From contig QVOM02000116.1 in assembly GCA_003586115.2 (NCBI GenBank), positions 35,925,946-35,989,945 of the forward strand: a stretch of 64,000 nucleotides of DNA, given 5' to 3'. This stretch comes from Salvator merianae. Its lineage: Eukaryota; Chordata; Lepidosauria; Squamata; Teiidae. The stretch's first letter is position 1, and every line of letters begins with the position of its first letter. Made by a program: the position numbers and the translations under genes. Below are positions 1 to 13,640 of the stretch, in pieces. Under the pieces are notes generated by a model that saw nothing but the letters and a program-made list of their open reading frames with translations, was not told the origin of the DNA and searched no databases.

Positions 1-2026
1 GCATATGTAACAATAAACAAGCACATATTTCAACAAGCCAAAGATGGTGTTGTACTTGAACATCATCATACTATCACATGGAGAAAGTTAACATTCACAA
101 TGTACTACCAACTTACTTTTAACTAAGTGATGATGTTCTTAACAGACCCTTTTTGAACATGGTTGTGAGATCTGTTAACACACCTCAGTAATTCCTACTT
201 TAAGCAATGTCAACATGTGTAAGAGGTCTGGGCCTGTAAAACAGCAAAGCATGCTTTTAGTAGTATGGTCTTCTGTTCCCCTTCAGATATCTAAGACAAA
301 ATATGGCCCACGTCTTTGAGCCAGCTGATGGACTTAAGAGAAGAAAGAGATGAGGATGCTGACTTATCTTCAACTAGATTTTTTAAAATCCTTTGCATGT
401 GTATTTTGGAATTAATATACAGCTCAATTCAAACCACTACTACAAAAGGATCTTTTCTGATTCTTTACAAATCTTTCTACTCTAACCACTTGCTACATTA
501 CTTGAAATGCAGCTTCCTACAATAATAAATGGGTAGCTCACATCACTTGCATGAGGCGTGAATAGATATAACTCTTGACTATCAACAGGATTTCTGTATA
601 AGGTTCAAGGCTCATAGAGTGAAACCCTCCATAACTTAGCATCTTATTCCATCTGCCTTTGTCTTTTTAAAAGTTCTTTTAAATAAAACAAATTACAGCA
701 TTTTGAATTAAATGCCTTGGAAGCACTAACCATCTGGAATGGAACTGTGGCTAGCCCCTGACCCAAACCACACAGCTGGACAATAATTTCCATCTGCTCG
801 AGCATTAGTGGTTTCAGGTAATGAAAGTAAGATTCCATAAACCTTCTGAGGACCATAGGTTAGCTATAGATTGCTTTACATAATAGTTGGTTGTCCCCCA
901 AACTTTCCTCTTTCTTTCTTTGGATGTACAACTTATTAAATACAAAATAGCTTCACGTCAGTGATATTTTAACTTCTCTCCAATTCTGTATATGGTACTA
1001 TATAGTACATGCCTTAACTGACTTGTAAACACTCTTTTGCTAGCATTAAAAAAGGGGCTGAGACATGTTTTTTTCCCAAAAATCCAGAGCTGGTAATCTG
1101 CAAGAATTATATCTAAGTTTCTCTGGCTCTTACTCTTACTTTTTTTTTTTTCTTTTTAAATCTATGTAATAGTAGAAGCTTTCAACAAACATCAAATCAT
1201 ACTAAAGCAGTGAATCTGAGGATAGGCATAACTATGCAAGCTTAGCTAGTGCTGCCTGCTTTTATTTCCATCACAGCCTTACTGAATCCAAATGAACATG
1301 CTGGCAATGTTAACAGCTAGCCAAGTTCTGTACTTATCCAGCCTAGTTCTTGCTTGGCATCGTTTTCATTGACTTGCTCACACTTAGTAGGAATCATCTT
1401 CCCTCTTCCAAACATTTATTTTACTTAGAAAAGAGACTGAATCTGAAAGAAGGTTGGTAAAAATTTCAAAAGCAACAGGGAAGTTTGCTGTAACACCAAC
1501 AAGCAGAGAATTGTTTGTAAGAGAAAGCCAATACCTAAGAACTAAGAAATATTTCAGGAAGGGAACCATATTCAAAAATGCAGATGCTTTAAAATCACTA
1601 TCATAACTGAGAAAAATTAAAATATGGGGTTGCCATATTTTGCTTTATTTATTGTGAATCCTCAAATACTACAGACATTCTTCTTTGACTCACTCTGAAA
1701 CCACAAATTCCTCTTTCTGCATATTAACTAGATTTTTCAGGAATGCATATAGGTTTACTGACAACCCTACCAGAGAAGCTGTAATCCTTCAGATAGCTGC
1801 TGGGCTTCCACACTCTCAGATCACTAGTCAGGCTTGGTTAAGACTGACGGCACTCTTTTAGAGTCCTAAGCAGTGGGGGCACAATATTGGACATCCTATC
1901 ATATGACAAAACACAAGTCAACTGCTTTCAGAATAGAATTAAACACTTCACCAGTGTTTTTGGCATCCATAAACTGTCAAGCAGTATGAAGTTTTATTAA
2001 TGATACTTAGACATAAGGCTAATCTA

Positions 2027-2444
2027 GGCCCTTTCTGCATTTACCTGTCTGTGATCAGAATCAATGGGTCTGAAATAACCAGGCCCGCTGATTCTGACCA
2101 CAGAAAGGCATGGGCTGGATCAGCATCATCTGCATAGCAGCTATGGTCCAGACCACCTCAAGCGAGCTTTGAGCAGGGTCCTGAAGCCTCTGAGAGCTAG
2201 GAACTAAAGTTCCTAGCTTTGGAGCCACTGAGGGAAGTGTTTTGTTGGCATGCTTTGATGCACCCCCAAAATACATCCCCCGACAGTCCTGAACATAGAA
2301 GGATTTGAGCCCGCTGGTCCACTGTTAGAGACATTTAATTGTGTGTAATAGAATTCCTGATTACGGCCACCATATGGATCGGTGAGGCCCAGAGGACAAC
2401 TACAAAGGCCCTTAATTGAGATCAAGGTCCATGCAGAAAGAGCC
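2027..2444. mobile_element. Miniature inverted-repeat DNA element, family A copy 1
   Basis: The left end GGCCCTTTCTGCATTTACC (2027-2045) and the reverse complement of the right end, GGCTCTTTCTGCATGGACC (2426-2444), match at 16 of 19 positions. No transposase is encoded. The interior has a perfect palindrome, AGCTAGGAACT/AGTTCCTAGCT, at 2195-2205 and 2208-2218. A second copy with the same ends and a related palindrome lies at 45811-46297. The superfamily is not identified, and no clear target duplication is seen. Confidence 0.65.
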
Positions 2445-3409
2445 ATTGAAACAAATCAGTTTCAGTTGGAATGGCTTTCTGCCAAAACTCTTTCATAAAG
2501 AATACAGAAAACCTTTTTTGCATATGACAAAGATGCTGAGATAAAATTCTAAATCCCGCCGGAATTACAGTTTACGAGGTTAATCCAGGAAAAAAACAAC
2601 CCTAGAAAAAATAATTCTATTTATAATGGCAGCATCCCACTACAAACTGCACAACTCATGTATCTTGCCCTTCACCCAAGGGTCCCAGGGGGTCACAGCA
2701 TATGATATAATACAGAACACTAATACATATTTAACTTCCACCCATCTTGGCAGGACTACATTCAGAGGCAACTATGAATCAAAGGCCCAGGTGAAGAGGT
2801 ATTTTTTTAACCAGGCAACAGAAAATATATCAAGTTGGCACCTGATGTACCACTGCCGGGAGGCTATTCCAAAGCGGGGGGGGGGGTGTCATCACAGAAG
2901 GTCTTCAACCCCTTGCACCTCTGAAGGTAACAAAACTACAAGAAGTACCTCACGTAGGAATCTTAAAACACAGGCAGATTTATATGGAAAAAGGCACTCC
3001 TTCAGAAGATCTTATGAAGAACTTCTCAAACTGGTATAGCCTGAATAATGTTTCTTCCTTTCCTAATAGTGTTTTAAATACTAGTTAGTCCTTTGCCACA
3101 CTCTTTATTCTTTCTTCAGACAGAAATATCAACTCCTGATATGAAGGGAAACAGTTCTATTAACTATCCATCAGTGCCATTCATCAAATTATTCAGGAAA
3201 AATGATCATGAACTATAATAGCAATTTATTGCACTGGCTAGAGGAAAATTATTTTAGTCTCATTTTAATGAACAATTCATAACATAAGACAGACATTATT
3301 TCTGCACTTTATCAACATCACATAAGTACAAGTAACATTTCATGAAGATTACCAAATTTATGGAAAAAATATAACCCAGATGTGTGGTGTGTTTTTTCCC
3401 CTGGAGTAG

Positions 3410-3769
3410 GTGGTTCTGTTTGTTTCAGAGATCTCTTTTGTCCCTATAGTTTGCACACATCTGAAAGTTTGTGTTGAGAATGTGCCTGGAGTGAAGCAAC
3501 AGAAAGGTGTAGAATTTGGTAGCTTCTGCACCAGTCATCACAGGGTAGCAGAGAGGTTATGTGGATACTGGAGAGGTAAATGTTACTCTGTTGCCATGGA
3601 CAGACCGATAAACTCTGGTATGTCAGCACTCCTCTACCACAATGGTGGGGAACACATTAAGATGGTCCACCATCAGAGACTTGTAGAATCTGACAGATTC
3701 CTGAATGCTCTGAAGGAATTTCTGAAAGACAGATGTGATGATCCTGTGAAGGCTTTTGTGGACTGATGG
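3410..3769 (+). other. Unrecognised 118-codon open frame
   Basis: This frame is open from 3410 to a TGA at 3767-3769 and has ordinary protein-like composition near its end (ALKEFLKDRCDDPVKAFVD). I do not recognise it. It lacks a gene context and lies in a presumed intron in antisense orientation. After the stop, the same frame is soon interrupted. It is most likely a chance ORF or the remnant of an old repeat or processed pseudogene. Confidence 0.15.
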
Positions 3770-4039
3770 AACAGAGAGATACAACAGGATATTGACATGT
3801 CCAGCTCCTGAGTGTCCTCTCTGATATCATGCAGTTTAGGCTACTCCTTGGCTTTCCAAGGAGTTCTGGGCAATGAAACAGGTCCAGAGATGGCAGACAC
3901 TACTCATCATGATGTTGACTGAATGCACATAGGAGACGTAACCATACCTACTACATCATAGCAAAGGCATAAAAGAAGGCTTATTTTTCAGCCTCTACTG
4001 CATCCTCAAGTAATCATTAGTAGAGCTTTCTAGAATGGT

Positions 4040-4200
4040 GAAGATTTTGAGAAAGGCAAAGAAGAGCAGGGGTGAGGCTGCTATGGATGTTAAAACTCCT
4101 CCCACTTCCTCTACCTACTCAAAGACAGACTACAATACCCACAGTATTGTGGCCCTCAGCGTAAGACCACAAGGAAGACTGTAGCTTGTCACCTACAGGT
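4040..4200 (+). repeat. Unclassified repeat, copy 1 of a pair
   Basis: It shares an ordered set of words with 5735-5900: a CCT-rich stretch, then GACTACAATAC-C, a -GTGG-CCTCAGC- core and GTAAGACCAC-AAG. Both copies lie on the plus strand 1.7 kb apart. No coding potential or known family was recognised. Confidence 0.35.
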
Positions 4201-5734
4201 GTTGGGATAAATCTGAAGTAAGTTATTTCCAGTTATGCCCCAGTGAAATGAGTGAGATCAAGACATCATTAGCAATTATATTATCAAAGTAACTTAAGCT
4301 GGATTCTATTCATTGCACAACATTTCCCAGGAAACAGTTAAACTTAGTCTGCAAACATTAAGCAGCACAATGGTTAACCCATGGATCCTCCCAGTGTTGT
4401 TTGACAGAACACTTAACATCTCCAGGTATATTGGCCATTGTGGCTAACAAACTGTAGTTGAGCAATATCTAAGGAGGCAAAGGTTAATCTTACTCTGCAA
4501 GTTTAATTTTCATGTCCTGTGCTCTCCTCTGAACTTGGCTTTCTGAGTGAACTGTCAAAGATCAGCAAATGAACCTGCCCTACTTTAATCACACATTCTG
4601 AACATGTATTAGCATACTCTTTTTCAACCTTTAAGGGGGGAAAAGAGTAACACCAGGCAAGACCAAACACAGAACTGGAAAACATTTTCACAAACAGAGG
4701 TGCACTGGCAGAACCCTGGCTCCCAAATCTATGTTTATCTATGTGTTCCCAGCACACATTCACAAGATTCCAGAAACATGGACAGGACTTACATGATTCA
4801 CACTATTACATAAGTATCAAATGTCAGCCAATAATTTTCTTTGCTATCAGTTCAAGTAAAAGAAAAGAAAAACATTCTTCTTGTTTAGAAATTATTCTTG
4901 ACCAGAAGCAAGAACTTTTCTACAGGCACCCCAATATTACTCTTTGGAAATTCAAATAGCACTCTCTAGCAAGAAGTAAAAACTTTGTTGTTCTATACAG
5001 TCCTTCGAAATCAAATCCTAAATTGTAGCTTGTATCATTAAATTTCCTTCATAATTTCAGTACAGTAGTTGACCTAGTTGGTTATGCACTCTTCTCCATT
5101 TTTCCTGTTTTTAATTGTTAATTTAACTGTCACAAGCTATTATGGAACTCAAGTGAATAATACTACAGAAATGTATCAAATAAATACTATACATTATGTG
5201 CTTACTCTACTCTATTTGCTTGAGAAATAAATTTTACCACAGATTATTAATTCCACCTACATTAGAATATAAATTACTTATAAAATACAAAGAAAAGCAA
5301 ACCAGAAGTTTTTTTACTCTTCATTGTTATTGCCACCCAGCTAATGAGAAAGTATGCAGTAACTGCTACCCTTCTCCATAAAGAACTCCAACTTTCTGCA
5401 GAAAGACTTCAAAGTTTATTGAGCAACTTAATTATCTGGCCAAGGTAGCAAGTGATCCCTCCTTCTTCCCTCCTAAAAAAACATGGGACCTATTGTCTCC
5501 TTGCCAAGCACAAACTAATATAAATGGTCAAGAAGATTAACACCTGAACACTAAAGTCAGAAAGGTATTTCGAAATCCAAATCAAAGATTTCATTACAAA
5601 TAGGTTTAAGTGATACAGAGGAATACATCAAAAGTACAAAGCACCAACCAACCTATTCCAGGAATCAAAAGGAGAAGGAAAAAATTCTGCTCCTCTGTAA
5701 CTTCCTCCTGCTCCTCCAAGGAAGGAAACAAAGA

Positions 5735-5900
5735 AAGAACTGTAGCCAGAAGGGTTGGGGATTCCCCTATATGGTGATCATTCTCCTCCTTTTCCTCTGC
5801 CTAAATGAAAGTAGACTACAATACTCAGAGTTCTGGTGGTCCTCAGCATGTAAGACCACCAAGAACTCTATTATCATTTGAGATTCAGCTGCAGGTATAG
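5735..5900 (+). repeat. Unclassified repeat, copy 2 of a pair
   Basis: This is the partner of 4040-4200. The shared order is CTCCTCCTTTTCCTCTGCC, AGACTACAATACTC, GGTCCTCAGCATGTAAGACC and ACCAAGAACT. The similarity is short and imperfect, so it is either an old dispersed repeat or a local duplication. Confidence 0.35.
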
Positions 5901-8900
5901 GTGCCACCGATCACACACTGACTGACATCTTGCAGTATCCCACACCGTCCTCTGAGGGTTGGGAGGCCCCCGGGGCTAGGCCATGTTAGACCTAGGTTAG
6001 TGTCAGCTAGAGAAAGAAGAGAGTGAGAGGAAGGGTCCCCCTCCTGAGAAGAAGGGGCTCCCAACACAGGGGACAAAGGAATAAATGAAGCCACCAAGGA
6101 AGCAAAAGCTTTTAACTCATCCACACTGTACTCTTTCAAAGAGGGAGTCCCAAGCACCAGAGCTGCCAGTTTGCCTGACTGAAGGTGCCTTCTTTGTTGC
6201 TACCATGAGTTTGTGCTTCTTAGGCCTTAGTGAAGTTCAGAACCACAAAATCTTTTGAAATGCTCCTCCACATATAACCTGACCAGTGCCCAAGGTCATT
6301 ATCAAATACTTTTTCCAGCATGTCCCCTGTTGCACTAGTTCAGAGGGGGCAACTGTAGCCACCCATTTTGAGAATGCTATCCTCAGAAAAGTTCTTCAGC
6401 CCAATAACAAAGAGTTAGTGTAAAATTGTCCTGATTTTTGTTTATGGCAGTGGTGATGAGATCTATGTTTATTTTATGGTCTCAAAGCTACATTGAGAGG
6501 ATATGCAGATTGTCTTCACTGTCTATGTAATAAATTCCTTAATATAAGTTGCTTTGAGTATTATGTAAAGGGTTAAAGCAGTATATATAAATCTTACACA
6601 TTAACTATATATTGTGTCTTCTATCCCATTAGCTTCTGACAGACGTTGAACAGTGCTGACAAAAGCAATCCTGTGGAAAACTACATCACCCCTTAGTGCA
6701 CTGAACTGTCTTTATCAATTAGGGTTCATTGCAGTACATGTCCACCACCAACAGAACAGAAACACTCAGGAGCTAGACCCAATAACTAGATGCTCAAGCT
6801 GTGTTCAGAAACACAAAAAATACAAAAAATAGGATAGAATTACCATCATGAACTACCAGATGCAAACTGAATGGATCACAGAACAGTATCCAGATGTGTC
6901 TGCAGCTGTTCTGGCTACACATCCTCAAGCTAACTTTCAAAACCAAAGCTAAAACTGGCTTAATTGTCCCCCTCTGATGATGGTTTTATCAACACAAGTA
7001 CTGCAAGTACAGTTGTTTTAAAACAAAGAAAGAAGCATGTTTCATTTCCACCAGCAAGACAGTTTCCCACAAATTAAGCTCTAGAAGTGCTTGATATAGT
7101 TACGCAGAACATTAGATTTTAGACAGTTTAGAACTTATCCCCTGATTGCTAATGTATAATCAAAAAGACAAAGTGTTGATTAACTTAACTATTGTCAATT
7201 CCCCAACCAAAACGCTGTAAAAAATAACCAAGTAAATACATTATTCATGTATTATGCTATATTGGAACTAAACTAAACTATATCATCATGCTATTTTTTT
7301 GTATATTATACACATTTCTTAAGGTTTTGTTCATCCAAAATTAATATGTACAAAATCTACACTTCTATATATACTTGGAAGCAGACCTCAATTCTGAAGC
7401 ATATACACTCCAATTTATGTGGTTAATCCTATTTTGCCAAGATATATTTAAAGCTTGCAATGCAGAAAATATAATCATCTCCACAGGGGCAGATCACTCT
7501 TTCAGTGGATCCTGCAGAGCAACTTAATTTAGAAGCAGAGTCAGGAATTTAGTCAGCTTTTGGAAAATTGTTGCAGAAACTACAGGAATTGCTACAGATT
7601 TCTTTACTTCGGAACTAGCATCTTGTTAGTATTATTCTAGTACGCATGGTGAGATTAACTGATGCACAGACATTTCCCAACACTGACATTCCAAAATAAA
7701 GCCTGCTTTGCATATCCTACATATTATGCAGTATATAAATAGACCACTCCTCTATTTCTATCAGGCTGCATAGTCACTATGAGTCAAGATCAGTCATCAG
7801 TATCATTACCTTACCTACAAGCCTGAGGAAAAAAATAAATTCTACATAGCATTTACAGTCAAATACATTGCAGAGTATTATACCGGATTCAGCATTTGTC
7901 CTGAGGTAGTCTGTTCTGAGGTTCAGTGACTGGTTCAAGCAAACATAGCTGACTCATCATTTGATTTGCACCAACTTCTAGAACAAAACTTTTAAACAGC
8001 TGATTGCTTATGTCGTTAACCCCCATCTTTTCTAGCAAAGGTTTACAATCTACTGTATTACTCACCGATGTACAGAAGTATTAAGCCACTATCCTATTTT
8101 TAATACATCAAATGGGATTCCAAGAAAATTATGTACAAGAAAAGAAATTAACTGAGTGTGTAGTCGAATCTTTGTTTTAAAGCAAGTTTGAAACAGATCT
8201 GCAGGAAGAGTATGATAGTATATAGTTTGGTTATTTCATGAAATAGGTAATGTGAGTATTAAAAGAAGCTTCACTAATTCTCACATATGCAAGAATATGG
8301 TCTTCATGCCATTTTGTAAATATTACTAAACCACTGCTAGTACCAATATCATCATTTACCTCCATTGACTTCCTATCCAGGTACATAGCATATTTCCTGC
8401 AAAGAAAAGGCCAGCCATTAGTTAAGTGTACAGTACCTGACAAAATCAAGAAGATTCAACACATTCTTTTAACTATAGCCTAATTGTAGCCATTTACCGT
8501 TTTAGAGGATTTTTAAGGCACTTGGTTTAAAAAAGAAAAAAACGGACTTGCACTACAAACGTGAGGCTTAAAAGCCAACTTGGGGCTTCATATGCAGTTC
8601 TCTCTAGCCTTGAAAAGATGGCATTCCATCCTGACTAGGAGCTCTGTTGATTTTTAGAAACATATTATGTGCACTAGACGCATCTCTTCCTATATCAGAC
8701 ACTGTCATCTTAATTTCTTACCTATTAGCTGGGACATTATTCGAGTTAGACCTATGGTAAGACATTTCTCAAGTAAATATACATATAAAACTATCATGTT
8801 AGAATATGCCAATAAATTCCTAGCCCTACAGTTGAACTTGATGTCACAGATATGGACTTTCATCCCTAGCTTACTTGTGGGCAATGGGTTTAATCAACCT

Positions 8901-9402
8901 GCTGCAGATGCAGTTGAGTCATCTCATTTCTCTTATGTTGGAGGTGAAAGGGCCTTTTCAACACCTGATATTGTATGGGCGAGGTCCTGATAAAGTCAAG
9001 GTGTTCCAAAATGAACAATGACTGAAGTTAGCATACTTATTCATCCATGAAAAATGTGACAAACCCTGTCAGCTAGAATGAAAAACTGAATGCAGACAGA
9101 CATTCAATGCAATAACTAGTAATTGTTACGTCCCGCAGTTGTTAGGATTCAATATTGCTTAGATCAAATTATAGATCATTTTGGTGCACATTCAATGTAC
9201 AAAATTTCAGGAATTCTTCAAGATAAACCATAGTTACTAGCCAACTGGGAGTTTAAAGATACAAGAATCTCTTAACCTTCGAATGACCTTCTTTCCATTT
9301 AATCAGCAAGTAGTTTATGATTTTAATTTGCTTGAGTTTTTAAATGTGTCTTAGGACAACTTAACAGATTTACACTATTCTCTTCTTATCTGATGAAAGA
9401 CA

Positions 9403-10973
9403 CACTAGTGGCCAAAATTGTGGAAACCTTTTCGAACAAGTGTATTTTTGAGGTTTGATAGCTCATAACATCACTTTTTTTTTGGAGTAACCCCATAAAA
9501 TGGGGAAAGATAATTTAATCAAGAATGTAATGCAACAAACGTTGTTCAATTATATGTATTCTATCAAAAGTTATAGCCAAATAACCAGGAAAAGAAGCAC
9601 AACTTGGTCGTAGCTTTCCTTCGTTTCAATGTTGCCAATGAGCATGAGTGTTTAGAGAGCCAGTCAGGTGTCATCTTGTAATAAAACATAATAAAATTAA
9701 AGAAATGGCGCAAAGAGTTGACTGGTCACCCAGAAAGCGATGTAAAATAGTATTATTGGGTGAAAAAGGCAACAGTTATGAAGAAATTAGAAGAAAAACT
9801 GGTGGAAACTTAACCAAAGGTAGCATTTCTAAATTTTTGAAGAGGTATAAGGAGACTCAGTCACTACAAAACCAGATTGGTAAAGGCAGGAAAAGGTGCA
9901 AACAGCAAGTGATGATAGAAAAATGAAGAGACTGTGCCTAGGTCACAGAAGAAAATCATCTGGCTGTATACAAGATGAAATGGTGCAATGCAATGTGAAG
10001 TTGTGTGCAAGGACTGTTTAGTGCAGATTGAAGGAATTTGGTTTAAATGCTAGAATTCCACAAAAAAAGCCATTTTTATCTCTCAAACAAAGGTTGAAGA
10101 GATTAAACTGGGCTAAAACCCATGTTTACTGGACAGTGGAACAATGGGACAGTGTTATTTGGAGTGACGAGACCAGAATCTCCCTGTTTCGTAGCAACGG
10201 CATAAAATACGTAAGAAGAATCGGAGAAGATTTGCATCCTGATTGCATTACACCTACCATGAAACACCCAGTTAGTGTTATGATCTGGGGTTGTATGACA
10301 TCAAAAGATGTGGGCAGAATTTGCATGATTAATGGGAATATAAATGCCCAAAAATACATAAATGAAATACTTGAGCCCAACCTTAAGCCTTCCGCATGTG
10401 ATTTTTCCTAGATCATGAAGCATTTATATTTCAAAAGGTTTTAACTCCATGTCATGTTGCTGCTCTGTGTAAAAAGTGGTTTCAAGATAATCATATTCTA
10501 CTGCTGGAATGGCCTGGGAATAGCCCAGACCTTAACCCAATAGAAAATCTATGGAGCCGACTAAAGAAACTTGTTAGTCAGAAGAAACCCAACAAAAAAA
10601 CCAAATTAATAGAAACAACAATTCAATCATGGTTTCACATTATAACAGCTGCAGAACTAAAAAACTTGGTTCACTCCATGGAAAGGCATTGTAAGGCTAT
10701 AATTAAGGCTAAAGGTTACCCAACTAAGTATTAACTGCTATAGTGATAATTTTTGTAAATCTCATTTTTTCTGTTTCACTTTCTTTCTTTATAACTGCTG
10801 TTCTATTAAAAAATCCTTTGTAAAAGTTATTGCATTACATTATTGATTAAATTATCTTTCCACTGATACATCATTTTATGGGGTTACTCCAAAAAAAAAA
10901 AAGTGGTGTTATGAGCCTTCAAACCTCAAAAATAACTTTTTCCAAAAGGCTTCCGCAATTTTGGCCACTAGTG
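9403..10973 (+). mobile_element. Tc1-like DNA transposon, inactive
   Basis: Terminal inverted repeats of about 100 bp (9403-9502 and 10872-10973) start CACTAGTGGCCAAAATTG and include GGAGTAACCCCATAAAATG at their inner edge. The right end abuts TA, as expected for Tc1/mariner insertion; the left flank reads CA, so one copy of the TA duplication seems to have mutated. Length (1.57 kb) fits the Tc1 family. The transposase inside is broken (separate entry). Confidence 0.9.
9705..10734 (+). pseudogene. Tc1-type transposase pseudogene
   Basis: The N-terminal part starts MAQRVDWSPRKRCKIVLLGE at 9705 and shows the helix-turn-helix region that binds the inverted repeats. The frame stops at 9924-9926 and has further stops to about 10022. 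From 10028 it continues with FGLNARIPQKKPFLS and WAKTHVYWT, then VIWSDETRISLF, which carries the first catalytic Asp of the DDE triad. A frameshift near 10400 moves the reading into another frame, which stays open to TAA at 10732-10734 and contains WPGNSPDLNPIENLW (third acidic residue). In the block that normally holds the second Asp (QQDNAPCH type) a Val replaces the Asp. Stops, frameshift and the lost Asp show a dead copy. Confidence 0.88.
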
Positions 10974-11529
10974 TATAATTACTCTAACATCAGAAGTTGT
11001 ATGTGGAGGCAAATCACAGCCATATTTAACCATTTCACTTTAAAAAAAACACCAAACTGTTGACAGTATACAATCCATAACTCAAGTAATTCCAGGGCAA
11101 GCTTTTGATTCCTGTTCTCAAGAATCGCAGCCAGCATGCCCAATGATTATGGATAACAAGTCCAACAAAACCTAAGGGTCATCAAGTTGAAAATAATTTC
11201 CATTTCACTAAGTTTAAATTAAACAATGGATGTGATCATCATCATCATCAACAACAACAACAACCTTCAGTTTTAGTCAAACATAAACCAAAGACAAGTC
11301 AGCATTAATGATGTGGCAACAAAAAATGCCAACTCTGTGCTTCATCAACAGAGTTACAGTCTCCAATCATACCTCAGCACTTAGGCTTCCCCTTCCTGAT
11401 CTCATCTGATCTCTGACCTATGCAGAGCAGAGCTGGGACCAGTTACTACTTGAAAGGGACAATACCTGGGAATGCTTGGCCCAGCTGTAGACTAGATATT
11501 GAAAAATATCTTGGAAGAAATCCGTGAAA

Positions 11530-11742
11530 AATAATTTCTGCACCACTGCTAATTGCACAGATCTATCCATCAGTCAACTTGGTAGCACCATAGCTGATAG
11601 CAACCTCTCCCTCACTTGAAGTGTTTAATCAGAGACTGGACAGTCATTTCTTTAAGACATCTAAATCTGCAGTTTTGTGTGAAGCTGGAGGTTGGACTTG
11701 TTGGCCTGAACTGCTTTTTCCAATTCCATGATTCTATTTTTT
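11530..11742 (+). repeat. CR1-like LINE 3' end fragment
   Basis: The sequence has the typical order GAAGTGTTTAATCAGAGACT, GGACAGTCATTTCTTTAAG, GGAGGTTGGACTTGTTGGCC and a terminal CCATGATTCTAT tail. This resembles the CR1 3' end common in sauropsids (a 'GGTTGGACTxGATGGCC ... ATTCTATG' ending). It is decayed, with no ORF. Confidence 0.65.
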
Positions 11743-13044
11743 AAATTACATCTTTTTTCCGGAGATTACTGAAGACTAGATTCTGCTTATTCTAAAGCAA
11801 GAATAAGAAATATGGCCTTCCAATTGGACTCCGTGGTCATGCCTGCACTGGGTCAATAGACCAACCCAGGGGAACTGCTAGTACCCATCATCTTCACTAT
11901 GGAATGGTGTACTGGGAGGCCATGCACCAGACAAGGTACTGGAATGGGCTACAACGTGAAAATGATTCTGCAGCCCACTCAAGCATGGACTGCTTGCAAA
12001 CAGTCCACATAATACTCTAGCCAATATACTGGACAACGGATCACATGCAGACAGCACATGGACTATGATCCAATACACCATGCCCAGTGCCATTTTACCA
12101 TGTACACAAAAGGAGCACACTGGGTACCTAGCCAGCAACTTCAGAGGCTGGGAACTTTCTGAAGTTGCTCTGAGCTGCCTACAATGTAGACGGTCCTTGT
12201 CACATAACAGCCGTGCCTCTAATGGGCCAGATTGCCTATTTCAGGCCAATACAGTGCAGGATAGTCCACACTGTGTGGAAAGACCCCAATTTTCAACATT
12301 CCCAAACAATAGCTACACAAACTCTAACGACTGGGAGTCTAAGAATATCTGGAAGATGCTGCAAGTCTTCAACGCCTACAGTTTACTCAAAACATACCTA
12401 CTGATGCCTAGAAAAGGGTGAGCATATCTCAAATTTAGAAGAGATTCTTGAAGATGGGCATTTATATCCAACAATCCTCTTAAAGCAAATTTAACCTATC
12501 TGATGTCAATAAACTTGACAGGCATGCAAAGGGTTCTTCGAAAACATTCAAAACATCCCCTTATCATTGTCAGTGTCTACTGTATGTATGGGTTAGTCTC
12601 ATTTACTGATTCCATGGGAGGGGAAAGGAGCACTTCACTGCCACTCAGCTGTCTTTCTAGAGCCTGCAGCGAAGGGGTGAAGTACCAATAGGCATGCTGA
12701 AGTTCGCAATGTTATCAAACCACAACACACCTGTCAGTTCTTCACCATACTTCTGCAGTTGTTAGAAGGCCAGATAAGCAGTAATTAAGCACACAACTCC
12801 TCTCCTAGGACACCAGTAACCAGCAGGTTCACACATGACAACCAAGGACTGTTTTGAATGTTTCCAAAAAGCACCTTGCACAGCTCTAAGGACCAGGCTA
12901 AGAGGGTGCCAAGGGCCTGCTGCCAAGGGTATATAAAGCAAGTTTTACTGATTTCATTTACATTTACAGCCTCAACTACAGGAAAACCAGAGCATGCAAT
13001 TGAAAATCTTATGCTGAAATATGATTCCTAGCGCTTTGAGCCGT

Positions 13045-13640
13045 TGAACTATTTATTTATTTAACACACGTCTGCACTGCTTTTCAAAGAAGGTTACAAA
13101 TAAATTCAAAAACAAGGTTTAAAACAGCAATATATAAAAATAGGAGTAAACAATATGAAACAAACATTCATTCACAAATCAGTTTTCAATAGGCACCAAA
13201 ATCTAACAGCAAGTATCCCACAAACTTCTTAGTGGCAAGCATTCCAAAGTGTGAGTGCCAACACAGAGAAAGCCCTACTGAGGGACACCACAGGATGACA
13301 TTCAGTGATTAATGGTACCTGCAGCAGAATCTCCACAGACGATCTGAACAATCTCACTGGTCTACATCACAGAAAGTGATATACCAAGTATCCCGGTGCC
13401 AAGTTGATTAGGACCGTATATGCCAAGCATAAGACACTGAATCTGGCCTGGTAGTTGATCAGCATCCATACAACTGCTTAAGCATGGGTGTTAGGGGTGT
13501 GTGAGCAGGCACCCCACCCAACAGCCTGGCTGCTGCACCAGTTACAGCTTCTGAACCAGGTACAGGGATAGCCCTACATATACCATTTTACAGTAATCCA
13601 CACACATGAAGTTATCACAGCATGGACAACAGTGGCCAAT
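13045..13640 (-). repeat. L2-like LINE ORF2 C-terminal fossil
   Basis: On the minus strand the region still spells DYCKMVYVGL (near 13580-13610), the L2/CR1 motif usually read as DYCNALYVGL. Further on comes NYQARFSVLCLAYTVLINLA, matching the 'FKVLxLTFKALNGLAP' block, at about 13410-13470. It ends in an AAATAAATA-type tail near 13045. Several stops and gaps mean it is dead. Confidence 0.75.
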
